NCBI GenBank assembly: GCA_002786855.1
Contig: PCUU01000092.1
Span: 52,576-116,575, forward strand
DNA length: 64,000 nucleotides
DNA from: Cytophagales bacterium CG12_big_fil_rev_8_21_14_0_65_40_12
GTDB lineage: Bacteria > Bacteroidota > Bacteroidia > Cytophagales > Cyclobacteriaceae
Reading direction: 5' to 3'
Below the pieces are notes generated by a model. The model was not told the origin of the DNA, did not search any database, and worked only from the letters and a program-made list of their open reading frames with translations. Positions 43,902 to 53,471 of this stretch are shown one piece after another. The position numbers and the translations under genes are program-made. Within the stretch, counting starts at the first letter, position 1. Every line of letters begins with the position of its first letter.

Positions 43902-44868
43902 ATATCACCTTCACTTTTGGCTGACTTATTCTAGGATTCATCATTAGAGAACTCTTCGGACGTAATTCTATCGGAATTGTAGAGTCACTTTTCTGCAATT
44001 TTCTAAAGTCAACCACCAATTCGACCTCCATTGAATCCGCCTCCTGTGAAAGCTTACTATTCCATTCATAATACAGTGTAACGGTAGATGGGTTAATGTT
44101 GACTGACCCCCTATTAAAATTTAGTCTCTTCAATTCCACTTCTCTCGATAATTGCAAAAATTCGGTCACCTCGAATGTTACATTTACTTCATCAACATTG
44201 GTTTTAACCAATTCGCTCTTGATACCAATAAGTGGTACATTTTGATTCACATTCTTACCTACAACCCCGTCCCCAAGCCTCAGGATGTATGGGCTTTGAA
44301 TTGTATCGATTACTGATTTAGGGCCTGTTACAGTTATTTTGTTAGGAGTCAATTCAATGTCTGAAGTCCTCCTTAAGTTGGGTTCAACACTTAAAAAAGT
44401 AGAATCAAAAACCACATCAATCTCTCTTCGACCTAAAATATCAATATTAAACTTAATAGTGTCCGCTAAAATGTAGTTGATCTGCACGGGATCAATCAAG
44501 GGTGCAATTTCTTGTCTTAGTGCAGCCGCCACTTTATAGTTTTCCCTTAAAGGATCTTCAAGTTCAATGATCAATGGCTCCATTCCAAAACCAAATGATC
44601 TGGTCATCAGGTCCCATCCGCCTCCAGCGACCTCAAGCGCAATTCTATCTGGCATTTTTGAGATTGCTACAAAAAGCGAATCATCATAAACTACCTCGAT
44701 CGGATAATTAATTTGGGTAACATAGTCTGGCTTATTAAGGGCACTAAAAAACCAAAAGGTGGTAGATATTATGATACATAATATTACCACCTTCAATTTT
44801 TCGTCCTTTGAACTAGGCGCGTTGAAAGAGCCTTTTAGTTTTTCAATTATTTCTTCTGCACTTATCAA
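43894..44868 (-). CDS. YbbR-like membrane-anchored protein (CdaR type)
   Basis: The 324-residue protein has a membrane anchor at about 25-43 (LKVVILCIIISTTFWFFSAL). YbbR domains of all-beta type follow on the outer side (YPIEVVYDDSLFV, then LTPNKITVTGPKSVIDTI). In Firmicutes this fold modulates the diadenylate cyclase CdaA; in Bacteroidota the role is untested. It lies between yajC and coaE in a conserved order. Confidence 0.83.
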   Translation of the reverse strand: MISAEEIIEKLKGSFNAPSSKDEKLKVVILCIIISTTFWFFSALNKPDYVTQINYPIEVVYDDSLFVAISKMPDRIALEVAGGGWDLMTRSFGFGMEPLIIELEDPLRENYKVAAALRQEIAPLIDPVQINYILADTIKFNIDILGRREIDVVFDSTFLSVEPNLRRTSDIELTPNKITVTGPKSVIDTIQSPYILRLGDGVVGKNVNQNVPLIGIKSELVKTNVDEVNVTFEVTEFLQLSREVELKRLNFNRGSVNINPSTVTLYYEWNSKLSQEADSMEVELVVDFRKLQKSDSTIPIELRPKSSLMMNPRISQPKVKVIYE

Positions 44869-44874
44869 TCACTC

Positions 44875-45192
44875 CTAAGCTTTATCAGCCAATTTTTTAC
44901 TTGCTTCTAAAGAAATAGCACTTTTCTCAAATTTGATTTTAGCACCTTTCTCAACATCAAGGGTGATGGTATCTTCGTCCATTTCGGCAATTCTACCATG
45001 AATACCGCCAATGGTTACGATTCTATCTCCCTTTTTGATGTCATTAATAAAGTTCTTCTGATCCTTCTGCTTCTTCTGTTGTGGACGAATCATGAAGAAA
45101 TAAAACACGATTGCGATACCTCCAAACAAAAATAACTGTTGAATCCACCCGCTACCACCTGCTGCAGCCTGTAATAAAATACCTTCTATCAT
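44875..45192 (-). CDS. yajC: Sec translocase accessory protein YajC
   Basis: The 105-residue protein has a single helix (LFLFGGIAIVFYFFMI), followed by RPQQKKQKDQKNFI and the conserved GDRIVTIGGIHGRIAEMD. It is part of the SecDF-YajC complex of the inner membrane. It sits 6 bp before the YbbR gene. Confidence 0.95.
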   Translation of the reverse strand: MIEGILLQAAAGGSGWIQQLFLFGGIAIVFYFFMIRPQQKKQKDQKNFINDIKKGDRIVTIGGIHGRIAEMDEDTITLDVEKGAKIKFEKSAISLEASKKLADKA

Positions 45193-45202
45193 CTATATAT
45201 TT

Positions 45203-45730
45203 TTAAGGCGCTGGAGTTGTTGCAGTTTGAACAAACCCTCTGAGGCTCAATCTCACTTGTTTTGGATTAGTATTGGCAACTACTGTAATCACTGGGCTTT
45301 GTTGCCCGTTTTTGCCTTTACTGTCGTATCGAACCACAATCTCACCAGATGCTCCTGGGGCAATCGGCTCCTTAGAATAGCTTGGTATTGTACAGCCACA
45401 TGAAGCTGAAGCGCTTTGAATTAACAATGGCTCTGTACCAGCGTTGGTAAACTTGAAGGTATGGTTCACCACCTCACCCTGCTGGATTGTACCAAAGTTA
45501 TGGAGTGTGTTTTCCCATTTGAAAGCAGCATTGGCTGCAAGATTCTCCTCTGGGTTATTGGCTACAGTTGTTGCAGGAACGCTTCCATTATTGCGGACTA
45601 TGCCTCCATTTTCGAGTTGATTTACTCGAGTTTCTAGGTTGGCAAGTCTTTTTTCCATGTCGGCATTACCGCAAGAGGTGGCCATCAAAGCCACAGCCAA
45701 AAGGCTCAATAGAGTTAGTTTAATTTTCAT
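45203..45730 (-). CDS. DUF1573 lipoprotein
   Basis: The 175-residue protein has a lipobox at Cys20 (LMATSC). A short coiled segment (LANLETRVNQLENGG) is followed by the DUF1573 Ig-like domain: NFGTIQQGEVVNHTFKFTN, then ASCGCTIPSYSKEPIAPG. DUF1573 is common in Bacteroidota exported proteins; its function is unknown. It lies in the nusB-coaE operon. Confidence 0.92.
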   Translation of the reverse strand: MKIKLTLLSLLAVALMATSCGNADMEKRLANLETRVNQLENGGIVRNNGSVPATTVANNPEENLAANAAFKWENTLHNFGTIQQGEVVNHTFKFTNAGTEPLLIQSASASCGCTIPSYSKEPIAPGASGEIVVRYDSKGKNGQQSPVITVVANTNPKQVRLSLRGFVQTATTPAP

Positions 45731-45741
45731 GATCGTAATTT

Positions 45742-46047
45742 TTAATTTTTGTCTCCTGATTTAATTTGACCAATGAGGTCATCGACATCACTCAAAAGCT
45801 GTTCAGCTTTTAGGCGTGCTTCTGACACCACCTTTTGGCCTTCTTGCTTCGCCTCTGAGGAAGTTTCGTGTTTTCCATTAACAATGTCCTCAATTAGCTC
45901 TTCAAGTTGTTTTTTGTATTTATCTAACTGATAAGAAAGTTTATCTCTTGTATTAGACCCTTTATCGGGGGCATATAAAATACCAATGACAGCTCCTGTA
46001 GCTGCACCCAGTAAAAACGCTAAAAAGTTACTTCCACCTCTGCTCAT
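45742..46047 (-). CDS. YtxH-domain protein
   Basis: The 101-residue protein has a Gly/Ala helix (FLAFLLGAATGAVIGILYAP) then a charged coiled-coil tail (DKLSYQLDKYKKQLEELIED). This is the YtxH pattern, a small membrane-associated protein. Gaps of 7 and 11 bp join it to nusB and the DUF1573 gene. Confidence 0.88.
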   Translation of the reverse strand: MSRGGSNFLAFLLGAATGAVIGILYAPDKGSNTRDKLSYQLDKYKKQLEELIEDIVNGKHETSSEAKQEGQKVVSEARLKAEQLLSDVDDLIGQIKSGDKN

Positions 46048-46054
46048 TAAATTT

Positions 46055-47233
46055 CTATTTATTATCCATTAAACCCCGGCCGCTTTTCTTGAGCATGCCG
46101 GTAGTCTTTAATTCAACACTGATTACATCCAATATCCCATTGATAAATTGCTTGCTCTTTGGGGTACTGTAATTTTTTGAAAGCTCAATATACTCATTAA
46201 TGGTAACCTTTACAGGGATGCTCTGAAAATTCAGCATTTCTGCAATGGCCATTTTGAGAATAATTTGATCTGTGATGGCCAACCTATCCACCTCCCAGTT
46301 CTTCGTTTTCGCAGCAATGATATCACTGTATTCTTGATCCTTGTCTACTGCTGATTTGAATATTTTTTCAAAAAAGCCTTTGTCTTCTTCCCAATTATTC
46401 GAAAAATCTGGAAGGTTGAATTCCTTCGGAATACTGTCTGCCTCTAAATCACGAATGGAGCGACTTACTAAACTTCTGGCAATTGCTTTGTTTTCTTGCC
46501 AATAGATGTCCTTTTCTTCGAAATAAGAAAGTATCATGTCAATTTTGAAAATCACTTGCTTTACAATGTGATCCACAATGTTTTTATCGTCTTCGAAAGT
46601 CGGATTGGCCGTTCTTCGGTAGGCGTTAAAGGCTTCATCCTTCTTTAATACATCCCTGTACCAACCTTTATAGTTCTCTTCCTCGTCTTCCCAGCTGATG
46701 TTCTTTTTAACCAAAGCCACTTGCACCTTTGAAGAATTCCTGAAAAAGTCGATAACTTTGTTCTTCGAAAAATTGAAATCCCCTACCAATAATCTTTCTG
46801 GGGAAATCTTGATTTTTTTATCGGCTTCTACCTTTGAGTAATCAGCTAAGGTAATGAGCAGACTTGTTACCTCTAAAAAACGATCGACCAGAGACTCAGC
46901 ATCTTGAATCATAGAGGAGAGCATGTGCTCAAAGTCCTTCTTTTGATTTGCGAGATAGTTCTTTTGAACTTTGTTGGCCACAGTATGCGAAATTTCTTCA
47001 ATCACCTCTGACGGATCCAATGGACTTCCGTTGATTTTATGAGCGAAAACTCTTTTGCATTGTTGCCTTTGCTTTTTTAGCAAGTCACGATCTTGAGCTT
47101 CCATCGAGTTAAGGTCGGGCTGAAAAGCCTCATCAATTTCGGCCAAACCAATATTATAGTTGGCTTCTTTGCATTGACCATAAGCGAACAAAGATTGCAT
47201 CGCTTTTACTCTTAATGATCGTCTATTGAGCAT
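46055..47233 (-). CDS. nusB: Transcription antitermination factor NusB, long form
   Basis: The protein has 392 residues, far longer than E. coli NusB (139). The C-terminal ~140 residues hold the NusB fold (VDRLAITDQIILKMAIAEML, PVKVTINEYIELSKNYS, SKQFINGILD). The N-terminal ~250 residues form an added helical extension common in Bacteroidota NusB. It acts in rRNA antitermination. It is the first gene of the operon through coaE. Confidence 0.93.
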   Translation of the reverse strand: MLNRRSLRVKAMQSLFAYGQCKEANYNIGLAEIDEAFQPDLNSMEAQDRDLLKKQRQQCKRVFAHKINGSPLDPSEVIEEISHTVANKVQKNYLANQKKDFEHMLSSMIQDAESLVDRFLEVTSLLITLADYSKVEADKKIKISPERLLVGDFNFSKNKVIDFFRNSSKVQVALVKKNISWEDEEENYKGWYRDVLKKDEAFNAYRRTANPTFEDDKNIVDHIVKQVIFKIDMILSYFEEKDIYWQENKAIARSLVSRSIRDLEADSIPKEFNLPDFSNNWEEDKGFFEKIFKSAVDKDQEYSDIIAAKTKNWEVDRLAITDQIILKMAIAEMLNFQSIPVKVTINEYIELSKNYSTPKSKQFINGILDVISVELKTTGMLKKSGRGLMDNK

Positions 47234-47261
47234 TTCAAAATTTTAAAGAACGTGTAAAATT

Positions 47262-47294
47262 AAAAAAAGTAATAGGGAGTTATAAAAACTCCCT
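47262..47294 (-). terminator. Terminator after the Leu/Glu-type dehydrogenase
   Basis: On the minus strand, AGGGAGTT-N5-AACTCCCT forms an 8-bp stem followed by ATTAC and a run of seven T. It separates the dehydrogenase from nusB. Confidence 0.7.
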
Positions 47295-47303
47295 TTGAAA
47301 TTA

Positions 47304-48407
47304 TTAGAATGAAAGTTTAACCCTTCCAACATCTTCGATTCTCTTTTCGGCCAACAACATGGCAGCTTCTTGTGCTGGAATTCCATCGTTTTCGGCCTTG
47401 TTTAAAATACTTGTACAGGTATCGTAAATCTTCTCTGTCCACAAATATGCTAAATCGCTGTTATAGCTACCGCTTAATTCACCAGAAATATTGATAATTC
47501 CACCTGCATTTACCACGAAATCGGGTGCATAAACAACGCCTTTATCAATTAACATATTTCCATGGCGCACTTCATCCTTTAATTGATTGTTTGCTGCACC
47601 CGTAATTATAGCGCATTTTAACCTAGCAATGGTATCGTCATTGATGGTGGCTCCCATGGCACAAGGCGCATAAATATCTGCATCGATGTCATAAATTTCG
47701 TCCATGCCTACGACCGTGGCACCTGATTTTTCAGCTACTTTTTTAAGTCTTTCTTGGTTAAGATCTGTGATAAAAACTTTAGCCCCTTCTTTGGTAAGGT
47801 GATCTACCAAGTGCATGCCAACGTGGCCCACACCTTGTACAGTAACTTTTTTACCCTGAAGTGAATCTGAACCATAAGCTTTTTTAGCAGCCGCTTTCAT
47901 TCCCATGTATACTCCATACGCTGTAACAGGCGAGGGATCTCCGCTACCTCCCATTTCTACAGGCAAGCCCGTAACATGTTTGGTTTCCATACCGATGTGT
48001 ACCATATCGCCAGTGGTCATGTTCATGTCCTCGGCAGTAATATATTTTCCGCTTAAGCTATTCACAAACTTGCCGAATCTTCTCAAAAAAGCTTCATTCT
48101 TAAGTTTTGATGCGTCACCAATGATCACGGCTTTCCCCCCTCCAAGGTTAAGTCCTGATATGGCCGCTTTATAGGTCATCCCGCGTGATAGTCTTAGGGC
48201 ATCAATCGCTGCTTCTTCTTCGGAAACATAATTCCACATTCTTGTGCCTCCCAATGCAGGACCCAAAACAGTATTATGAATACCAATGATCGCCTTTAAT
48301 CCAGTAGGTTCGTCATGGCAAAAAACCAATTGTTCGTGGCCTAACTTGGCAGCTTGCTCGAAAACTGAGATACTTCCCACTTTTTCTTTTTCGTTTACCT
48401 CCACCAT
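47304..48407 (-). CDS. Glu/Leu/Phe/Val dehydrogenase (leucine-dehydrogenase-like)
   Basis: I start at the Met at 48407 (MVEVNEKEKVGSISVF), 367 residues. The longer frame to 48554 would cross the candidate promoter at 48476-48483. Motifs are GPALGGTRMWNYVSEEEA, the catalytic-Lys region RGMTYKAAISGLNLGGGKAV, and the NAD loop GVGHVGMHLVDHL. The length fits octameric leucine dehydrogenase, which deaminates branched-chain amino acids to oxo acids. Substrate (Leu, Val or Phe) is not decided by these motifs. Confidence 0.92.
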   Translation of the reverse strand: MVEVNEKEKVGSISVFEQAAKLGHEQLVFCHDEPTGLKAIIGIHNTVLGPALGGTRMWNYVSEEEAAIDALRLSRGMTYKAAISGLNLGGGKAVIIGDASKLKNEAFLRRFGKFVNSLSGKYITAEDMNMTTGDMVHIGMETKHVTGLPVEMGGSGDPSPVTAYGVYMGMKAAAKKAYGSDSLQGKKVTVQGVGHVGMHLVDHLTKEGAKVFITDLNQERLKKVAEKSGATVVGMDEIYDIDADIYAPCAMGATINDDTIARLKCAIITGAANNQLKDEVRHGNMLIDKGVVYAPDFVVNAGGIINISGELSGSYNSDLAYLWTEKIYDTCTSILNKAENDGIPAQEAAMLLAEKRIEDVGRVKLSF

Positions 48408-48409
48408 TG

Positions 48410-48483
48410 TTGTCAATTTGTAGTTTACTTTATCTTTGCCACATCTCTTGCAGATTTGGCTCTTTCTATTGTGGGCAAAAGTA
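48410..48483. promoter_or_regulatory. Opposed promoters between dehydrogenase and ABC exporter genes
   Basis: On +: TTG (48410-48412), 18 bp, TATCTTTG (48431-48438), a full -33/-7 match reading toward the ABC gene. On -: TACTTTTG (48476-48483), an exact -7 box for the dehydrogenase. The + promoter lies within the dehydrogenase leader, so the two promoters face through each other and may interfere. Confidence 0.55.
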
Positions 48484-48558
48484 AGCGAAAAGTTGAATAA
48501 TTCTAAAGAATAACTGACAACGGGCAACCTTATACAGGTCGGTTGTGTTAACAAAAAC

Positions 48559-50346
48559 GTGAAAGAACTTAGCCACCTTAATAAATACCTCTACAAGTAC
48601 AAGCACCTGCTTATTCTTGGTATTATCTACCTCGTAGCTTCTAATTACTTTGCTATTTGGCCTGCCAAAGTGGTGAGGTATGCCATTGATTATGTTACCG
48701 AGAGTTTTGCGCTTTATAATGTTTTTGAAGGTGGACAATTGAGCGAAAATCTCTTCGATAATTTGGAGGTTGGGGTACTTATTTTGGGCGCAGCCATTAT
48801 CGTAATGGCCTTATTAAGAGGTTTTTTTCTTTTTCTGGTACGACAAACCATTATTGTGATGTCTCGCAAAATTGAATATGATCTAAAGAACGAGATCTAT
48901 GTTCAATACCAAAATCTTCCATTGAGCTTTTATAGAAAGAACAATACAGGTGATTTAATGAACCGTATTTCAGAAGACGTAAGCCGTGTGCGCATGTATT
49001 TGGGGCCTGGCATTATGTACGGCATCAACCTCCTCGTACTTTTTCCGATGGTAATTTATGAAATGCTAAAGGTGAATGCAGAGCTTACTTTTTATGCATT
49101 ATTGCCATTGCCTTTACTTTCGGTAAGTATCTATTTTGTCAATAACGTGATCAATAAACGATCGGAAGAAATTCAACAAAGTCTGTCCTCCATGTCCACA
49201 TTTATTCAAGAGGCATTTTCTGGCATTCGGGTTATCAAGGCTTTTGTGAGGGAGAAAGATTCGGTCAATAATTTTGAGAAGGAGAGCGAAAACTACAAGC
49301 ACAAATCTTTAAAACTGGTGTTCGTCAATGCGCTTTTCTTTCCGTTGATCATGGGATTGATTGGCCTGAGCGTTATTCTCACCATCTACATTGGTGGCAA
49401 CCAGGTAATCAATGGCCAAATCACTTACGGAAATATCGCTGAATTTGTGATTTACGTGAACATGCTCACCTGGCCCGTAACCGCACTGGGCTGGATTACA
49501 AGCATCATTCAAATGGCCGCAGCCTCGCAAAAAAGGATCAATGAATTTTTGAAAGTAGAAAACGACATTGTATCCAAGGAAAACCTTGAAGTCGAAATTG
49601 CTGGAAATATCCGCTTCGAAAATGTGAGCTTTACTTACCCTGAATCTGGAACAAAGGCCTTACAAAACGTTTCGTTCGAAGTAAAGGCTGGTGAATCCAT
49701 TGCGATTATTGGCACTACGGGTTCTGGCAAAACCACAATTGCCAACTTGATTGGACGAATGTACGATGCCGTAGGTGGAGAAATTTTTATTGACGATAGA
49801 AGTATCAAAGATTATAATTTGGCAAAACTGCGCTCTCAGACTGGTTTTGTTCCTCAAGATGTTTTTCTCTTTAGCGATTCTATCGAAAGTAATATAGCCT
49901 TTGGTGCAGATGGTATTGCCAAGGAAGACATTATTCAGGCTGCCAAGGATGCCGACCTTTACGACAACATTATTGAATTCCCTAAGGGCTTCGAAACCAT
50001 GTTGGGCGAACGCGGAATTACGCTTTCTGGAGGTCAAAAGCAGCGGGCTTCAATTGCTCGTGCTATTGTAAGGAATCCTAAAATTTTAATTCTGGACGAT
50101 TCTCTTTCAGCGGTTGACACCAATACAGAAAATACAATTCTCAACAGCCTTGCTAAAATTATGGAAGGCCGAACCTCTGTCATTATCTCCCACCGCGTTT
50201 CATCAGCCAAACTTGCCGATAAAATCATTGTGTTAGACGATGGAAAAATCATTGAGCAAGGTACCAATGAATCCTTGTTGGCTGCCAATGGCGTTTATAA
50301 AGAGCTTTACGAAAAGCAATTGAATCAAGAAGAAACAGTTGATTAA
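48559..50346 (+). CDS. ABC exporter half-transporter (degenerate Walker B half)
   Basis: The 595-residue type IV exporter has six membrane helices (about 15-320) then an NBD. The start codon is GTG at 48559. Walker A is GTTGSGKT (385-392), signature LSGGQ (489-493), and the H-loop IISHRVSS. The Walker B end is ILDD (Asp514) where the catalytic Glu normally is. In heterodimeric exporters (TM287/288 type) this marks the half whose own ATP site is non-hydrolytic. The convergent half at 50.9-52.7 kb has a canonical Glu and a degenerate LSVGQ signature, the expected complement. Substrate unknown. Confidence 0.93.
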   Translation: MKELSHLNKYLYKYKHLLILGIIYLVASNYFAIWPAKVVRYAIDYVTESFALYNVFEGGQLSENLFDNLEVGVLILGAAIIVMALLRGFFLFLVRQTIIVMSRKIEYDLKNEIYVQYQNLPLSFYRKNNTGDLMNRISEDVSRVRMYLGPGIMYGINLLVLFPMVIYEMLKVNAELTFYALLPLPLLSVSIYFVNNVINKRSEEIQQSLSSMSTFIQEAFSGIRVIKAFVREKDSVNNFEKESENYKHKSLKLVFVNALFFPLIMGLIGLSVILTIYIGGNQVINGQITYGNIAEFVIYVNMLTWPVTALGWITSIIQMAAASQKRINEFLKVENDIVSKENLEVEIAGNIRFENVSFTYPESGTKALQNVSFEVKAGESIAIIGTTGSGKTTIANLIGRMYDAVGGEIFIDDRSIKDYNLAKLRSQTGFVPQDVFLFSDSIESNIAFGADGIAKEDIIQAAKDADLYDNIIEFPKGFETMLGERGITLSGGQKQRASIARAIVRNPKILILDDSLSAVDTNTENTILNSLAKIMEGRTSVIISHRVSSAKLADKIIVLDDGKIIEQGTNESLLAANGVYKELYEKQLNQEETVD

Positions 50347-50364
50347 AGCCTGATATTATTTGCT

Positions 50365-50892
50365 TTAATTCGATTTGATTGGGCTGTCTATTTCCAAAAT
50401 ATTGGTAGAAACATATTTTTCAATGGTAAACAATTCTGTTGAAAGCCCCTCTTCCTTTGCTTTTTGGCTTATTCGTTCTTCAATTGTAGCTGCACCAGGT
50501 ATTACCCAATTATGAGCTTCTATTCGTGCACGAATGGCCTTTTTAGATTGGATGCTTATTAATTGATAATCTTCTGGCAATGTGAAATCTTCAGTTGCCA
50601 GCATAACCCCAATAAATAGTTTGGTTTCGCCTTTGGCCAATGTGGTGTCGTTGTAATGCATAATAGTTAGAATACCAGGAAGCTCTTGAGATTGTGTTAA
50701 TTCTTTAGCTTCAAAAAAATAATCCTTTATTTCCTTCGCATCTGATTTTCCTTGAAAAAGCTTACCCGCGACATTGTAGCCATCAACATCAACAACAGTA
50801 ACTTCTACTGAATTGAGCCCACCCATGTAAACATAAGTCCCTAATCCACCCACTACCAAAACTGCCAAGGCTATTAAAAAAATCTTCTTCAT
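50365..50892 (-). CDS. Membrane-anchored GyrI-like (small-molecule binding) protein
   Basis: The 175-residue protein has an N-terminal anchor (IALAVLVVGGLGTYVYMGGL). A fold with alternating strands and helices follows that resembles GyrI/effector-binding (AraC-E-bind) domains: ETKLFIGVMLATEDFTLPED, then a RARIEAHNWV segment. Assignment is weak. It starts 3 bp after the ABC half-transporter on the same strand and so is cotranscribed. It may bind the transporter's ligand (inference). Confidence 0.5.
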   Translation of the reverse strand: MKKIFLIALAVLVVGGLGTYVYMGGLNSVEVTVVDVDGYNVAGKLFQGKSDAKEIKDYFFEAKELTQSQELPGILTIMHYNDTTLAKGETKLFIGVMLATEDFTLPEDYQLISIQSKKAIRARIEAHNWVIPGAATIEERISQKAKEEGLSTELFTIEKYVSTNILEIDSPIKSN

Positions 50893-50895
50893 AAT

Positions 50896-52668
50896 CTAAA
50901 TTGAAAGCACTTCTTTGTATTGCATCTTGTAAAGGTTGGCATAATATCCATTCTTATCCAAAAGTTCTTGATGCGTTCCTGTTTCCTTTATTTCCCCTTT
51001 ATCCAAAACAATGATCCTGTCCGCATTCTGGATGGTCGATAATCTATGGGCAATCACAATTGAAGTTCGGCCCTTCATCAACTGCTCAATGGCATTTTGA
51101 ATCATTTCCTCGGTTTCGGTATCCACAGAGGAGGTAGCTTCATCGAGCACAATAATTTGAGGGTCATATACCATTGCCCTCACAAACGAAATCAACTGTC
51201 GTTGACCAACCGAAAGGGTCGATCCTCTTTCCATTACGTTGTAGTCAAACCCACCAGGCAATCTTTCAATAAACTTCTTCGCCCCAACAAGCTTGGCAGC
51301 TTGTTTGATCTTATCGTCAGATATGTTGGGATTACCGAGGGTTATGTTATTTCTGATCGTGTCAGAAAAAAGGAAAACATCTTGGAGGACTACTCCAATT
51401 TTTTCGCGCAGTGCAGACAAATCATATTCTTTCAAATCATGTCCGTCAATTTCGATCGAACCCTTATTGATTTCATAAAACCTGCTGAGCAAACTGATGA
51501 CCGATGATTTTCCAGCCCCAGTGGCACCCACAAGCGCAATGGTTTCTCCCTCTTTTGCTTGGAAAGAAATGTCCTTGAGCACATACTCCTCTTCATTATA
51601 GGCAAACCAAACATTCTTGAACTTTACCTCTCCACGAAAATCTTTCGGCACATAATCCCCCTCATCTACGATATGCTCATCGCTATCTAGTAAATCAAAA
51701 ATTCGATTGGAACTTACAATTCCCATTTGTAGTGTATTGAACCTGTCGGCAATCATTCTTATGGGCCGGAAGAACATTTGGAGGTACATGATAAAAGAAA
51801 TAATTACGCCAGGCGCCATGCCCGAATCACTGAGGATGCCACGCGCACCATACCAAACCAACATGCCTATGGCCATGGCTTGGATAATTTCAGCGACTGG
51901 AAAATAAATTGCATAGTAGAGCACCGACCTGATATGTGCCTTTTCGTGCTCCTTGTTGATCTCTTTAAACTTTTCGTATTCCCTTTTTTCGGCATTGAAA
52001 ATTTGAACAATGCTCATCCCTGTAACATGTTCTTGCACAAAGGAATTAAGGTTTGAAACAGCATTACGAACGTCATTGAAAGTGACTTTGATTTTTTCTT
52101 TAAAAATGTAGGTACTGAAAATAAGCAATGGAAGGGTAGATAAACTGATCAAAGTGAGCTTCCAATCCATGTAGAACATAAAGCCCATAATGAAGACGAG
52201 TTGTAGCATGTCGCCAATTAAAGCGGCAACCCCCTCGCTGAAAACGTTGGATAGGGTTTCTATATCCGAAACATTCCTTGTCACTAATCGCCCGATTGGG
52301 GTTTTATCAAAAAACTTTAGTTTGAGCCTTAAAATATGGTTGTAAAGTTTGATTCGAATGTCTTTGATGATGGTTTGGCCCACCCAGCCCGACAAGTAGG
52401 TATGCGCATATTGCACCACAGCGGATAAAATAAGGTGAAGTACCAATATGATGAGCATCGTCACCAAGCCGGAATAATCGCCTTTTGGCACATAAACATC
52501 AATGGCTTGTGCAACGATCAATGGACGGATAGGCACCAATACCGCCAAAAAAAAGGTCAGGAACACCAACAGATAAAACTGCTTCATGTAGGGTTTTGCA
52601 AAACCGAACAGGCGTTGAAGCACCTTGAAATCAACGATATTACCTGTTTTTACTTTTTCCTTTTCCAA
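50896..52668 (-). CDS. ABC exporter half-transporter (canonical Walker B half)
   Basis: The 590-residue protein has six membrane helices then an NBD. Walker A is GATGAGKS (381-388), the signature is LSVGQ (485-489) instead of LSGGQ, Walker B VLDE (Glu510) is canonical, and the H-loop is AHRLST. The degenerate signature would face the degenerate Walker A/B of the other half in a heterodimer. It is convergent with the other half-gene and 3 bp upstream of the GyrI-like gene. truA lies just upstream on the same strand with a 5-bp gap. Confidence 0.92.
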   Translation of the reverse strand: MEKEKVKTGNIVDFKVLQRLFGFAKPYMKQFYLLVFLTFFLAVLVPIRPLIVAQAIDVYVPKGDYSGLVTMLIILVLHLILSAVVQYAHTYLSGWVGQTIIKDIRIKLYNHILRLKLKFFDKTPIGRLVTRNVSDIETLSNVFSEGVAALIGDMLQLVFIMGFMFYMDWKLTLISLSTLPLLIFSTYIFKEKIKVTFNDVRNAVSNLNSFVQEHVTGMSIVQIFNAEKREYEKFKEINKEHEKAHIRSVLYYAIYFPVAEIIQAMAIGMLVWYGARGILSDSGMAPGVIISFIMYLQMFFRPIRMIADRFNTLQMGIVSSNRIFDLLDSDEHIVDEGDYVPKDFRGEVKFKNVWFAYNEEEYVLKDISFQAKEGETIALVGATGAGKSSVISLLSRFYEINKGSIEIDGHDLKEYDLSALREKIGVVLQDVFLFSDTIRNNITLGNPNISDDKIKQAAKLVGAKKFIERLPGGFDYNVMERGSTLSVGQRQLISFVRAMVYDPQIIVLDEATSSVDTETEEMIQNAIEQLMKGRTSIVIAHRLSTIQNADRIIVLDKGEIKETGTHQELLDKNGYYANLYKMQYKEVLSI

Positions 52669-52673
52669 AAGAA

Positions 52674-53420
52674 CTATTTTAAATATACAGAGTCGGGGTA
52701 AGTTATTTTCGACAGGAATAAACCATGCGCAGGTACTGCCCTTCCAGCGGCCTTTCGATCTTTCATTTCAATAATCTTAACAAAATCTTCGGTACTAAGT
52801 TTACCCAAACCTACCTCTAATAAAGTTCCAACCAAAGCACGCACCATGCCCCTTAGAAACCTGTTCGCAGTAACGCGAAAAACCAACGAATCGTTCTCCA
52901 TTTGCCAACGGGCTTCTTTAACAGAACAAAGAAAATTATTTACTTCTGTTTTCACCTTACTAAAACTCTCAAAATCATACATCCCTATCAATTTTGTTGC
53001 AGCTTCATTCATTTTATCAATCGCCAAAGGCTTAGGGAAGTAATAGCTGAGCTGCTGTTTGAAGGGATTTTTATGGGTATGAATAAAGTACTCGTATGAT
53101 CTTTCAACAGCATCGAATCGCGAATGAGCTTCGGTATTTACTTCGCAAAGGCCATTAATGGCGATGTCTGAAGAAAGAAAGCTATTCAGTTTGAACATGA
53201 ATTGAAGCGTATCAAGCACCTTTTCCGTGTCAAAATGGGCGACCTGTTGCTTGGCATGTACACCAGTATCTGTTCTACCGCTTCCCATGATGGGGGTAGG
53301 CGAGCCAAGCAATTTGGTGAGTGCATCCTCAATTTCAGCCTGCACAGTTGCCGCATTATTCTGAATCTGCCAACCATGGTAGTTGGTTCCGAAATAGCTG
53401 ATGTCGAGGAAATAGCGCAA
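52674..53420 (-). CDS. truA: tRNA pseudouridine synthase A
   Basis: The 248-residue enzyme isomerises uridines 38-40 of tRNA. The catalytic motif GSGRTDTGVHAKQQVAHF has Asp51. The C-terminal FRVTANRFLRGMVRALVGTL block is typical. It is followed 5 bp later by the ABC half-transporter on the same strand. Confidence 0.95.
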   Translation of the reverse strand: MRYFLDISYFGTNYHGWQIQNNAATVQAEIEDALTKLLGSPTPIMGSGRTDTGVHAKQQVAHFDTEKVLDTLQFMFKLNSFLSSDIAINGLCEVNTEAHSRFDAVERSYEYFIHTHKNPFKQQLSYYFPKPLAIDKMNEAATKLIGMYDFESFSKVKTEVNNFLCSVKEARWQMENDSLVFRVTANRFLRGMVRALVGTLLEVGLGKLSTEDFVKIIEMKDRKAAGRAVPAHGLFLSKITYPDSVYLK

Positions 53421-53471
53421 TTTTTAGAAGTTAGAAATTAGACTTTAGTAGGTAGATTTAGGAATTAAAGA

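Noticed and set aside
50342..50369. ATTAAAGC/GCTTTAAT stem between the ABC and GyrI-like genes as a terminator
   Set aside because: The 8-bp AT-rich stem with a 12-nt loop and no T-run lies partly within coding sequence; too weak to call.
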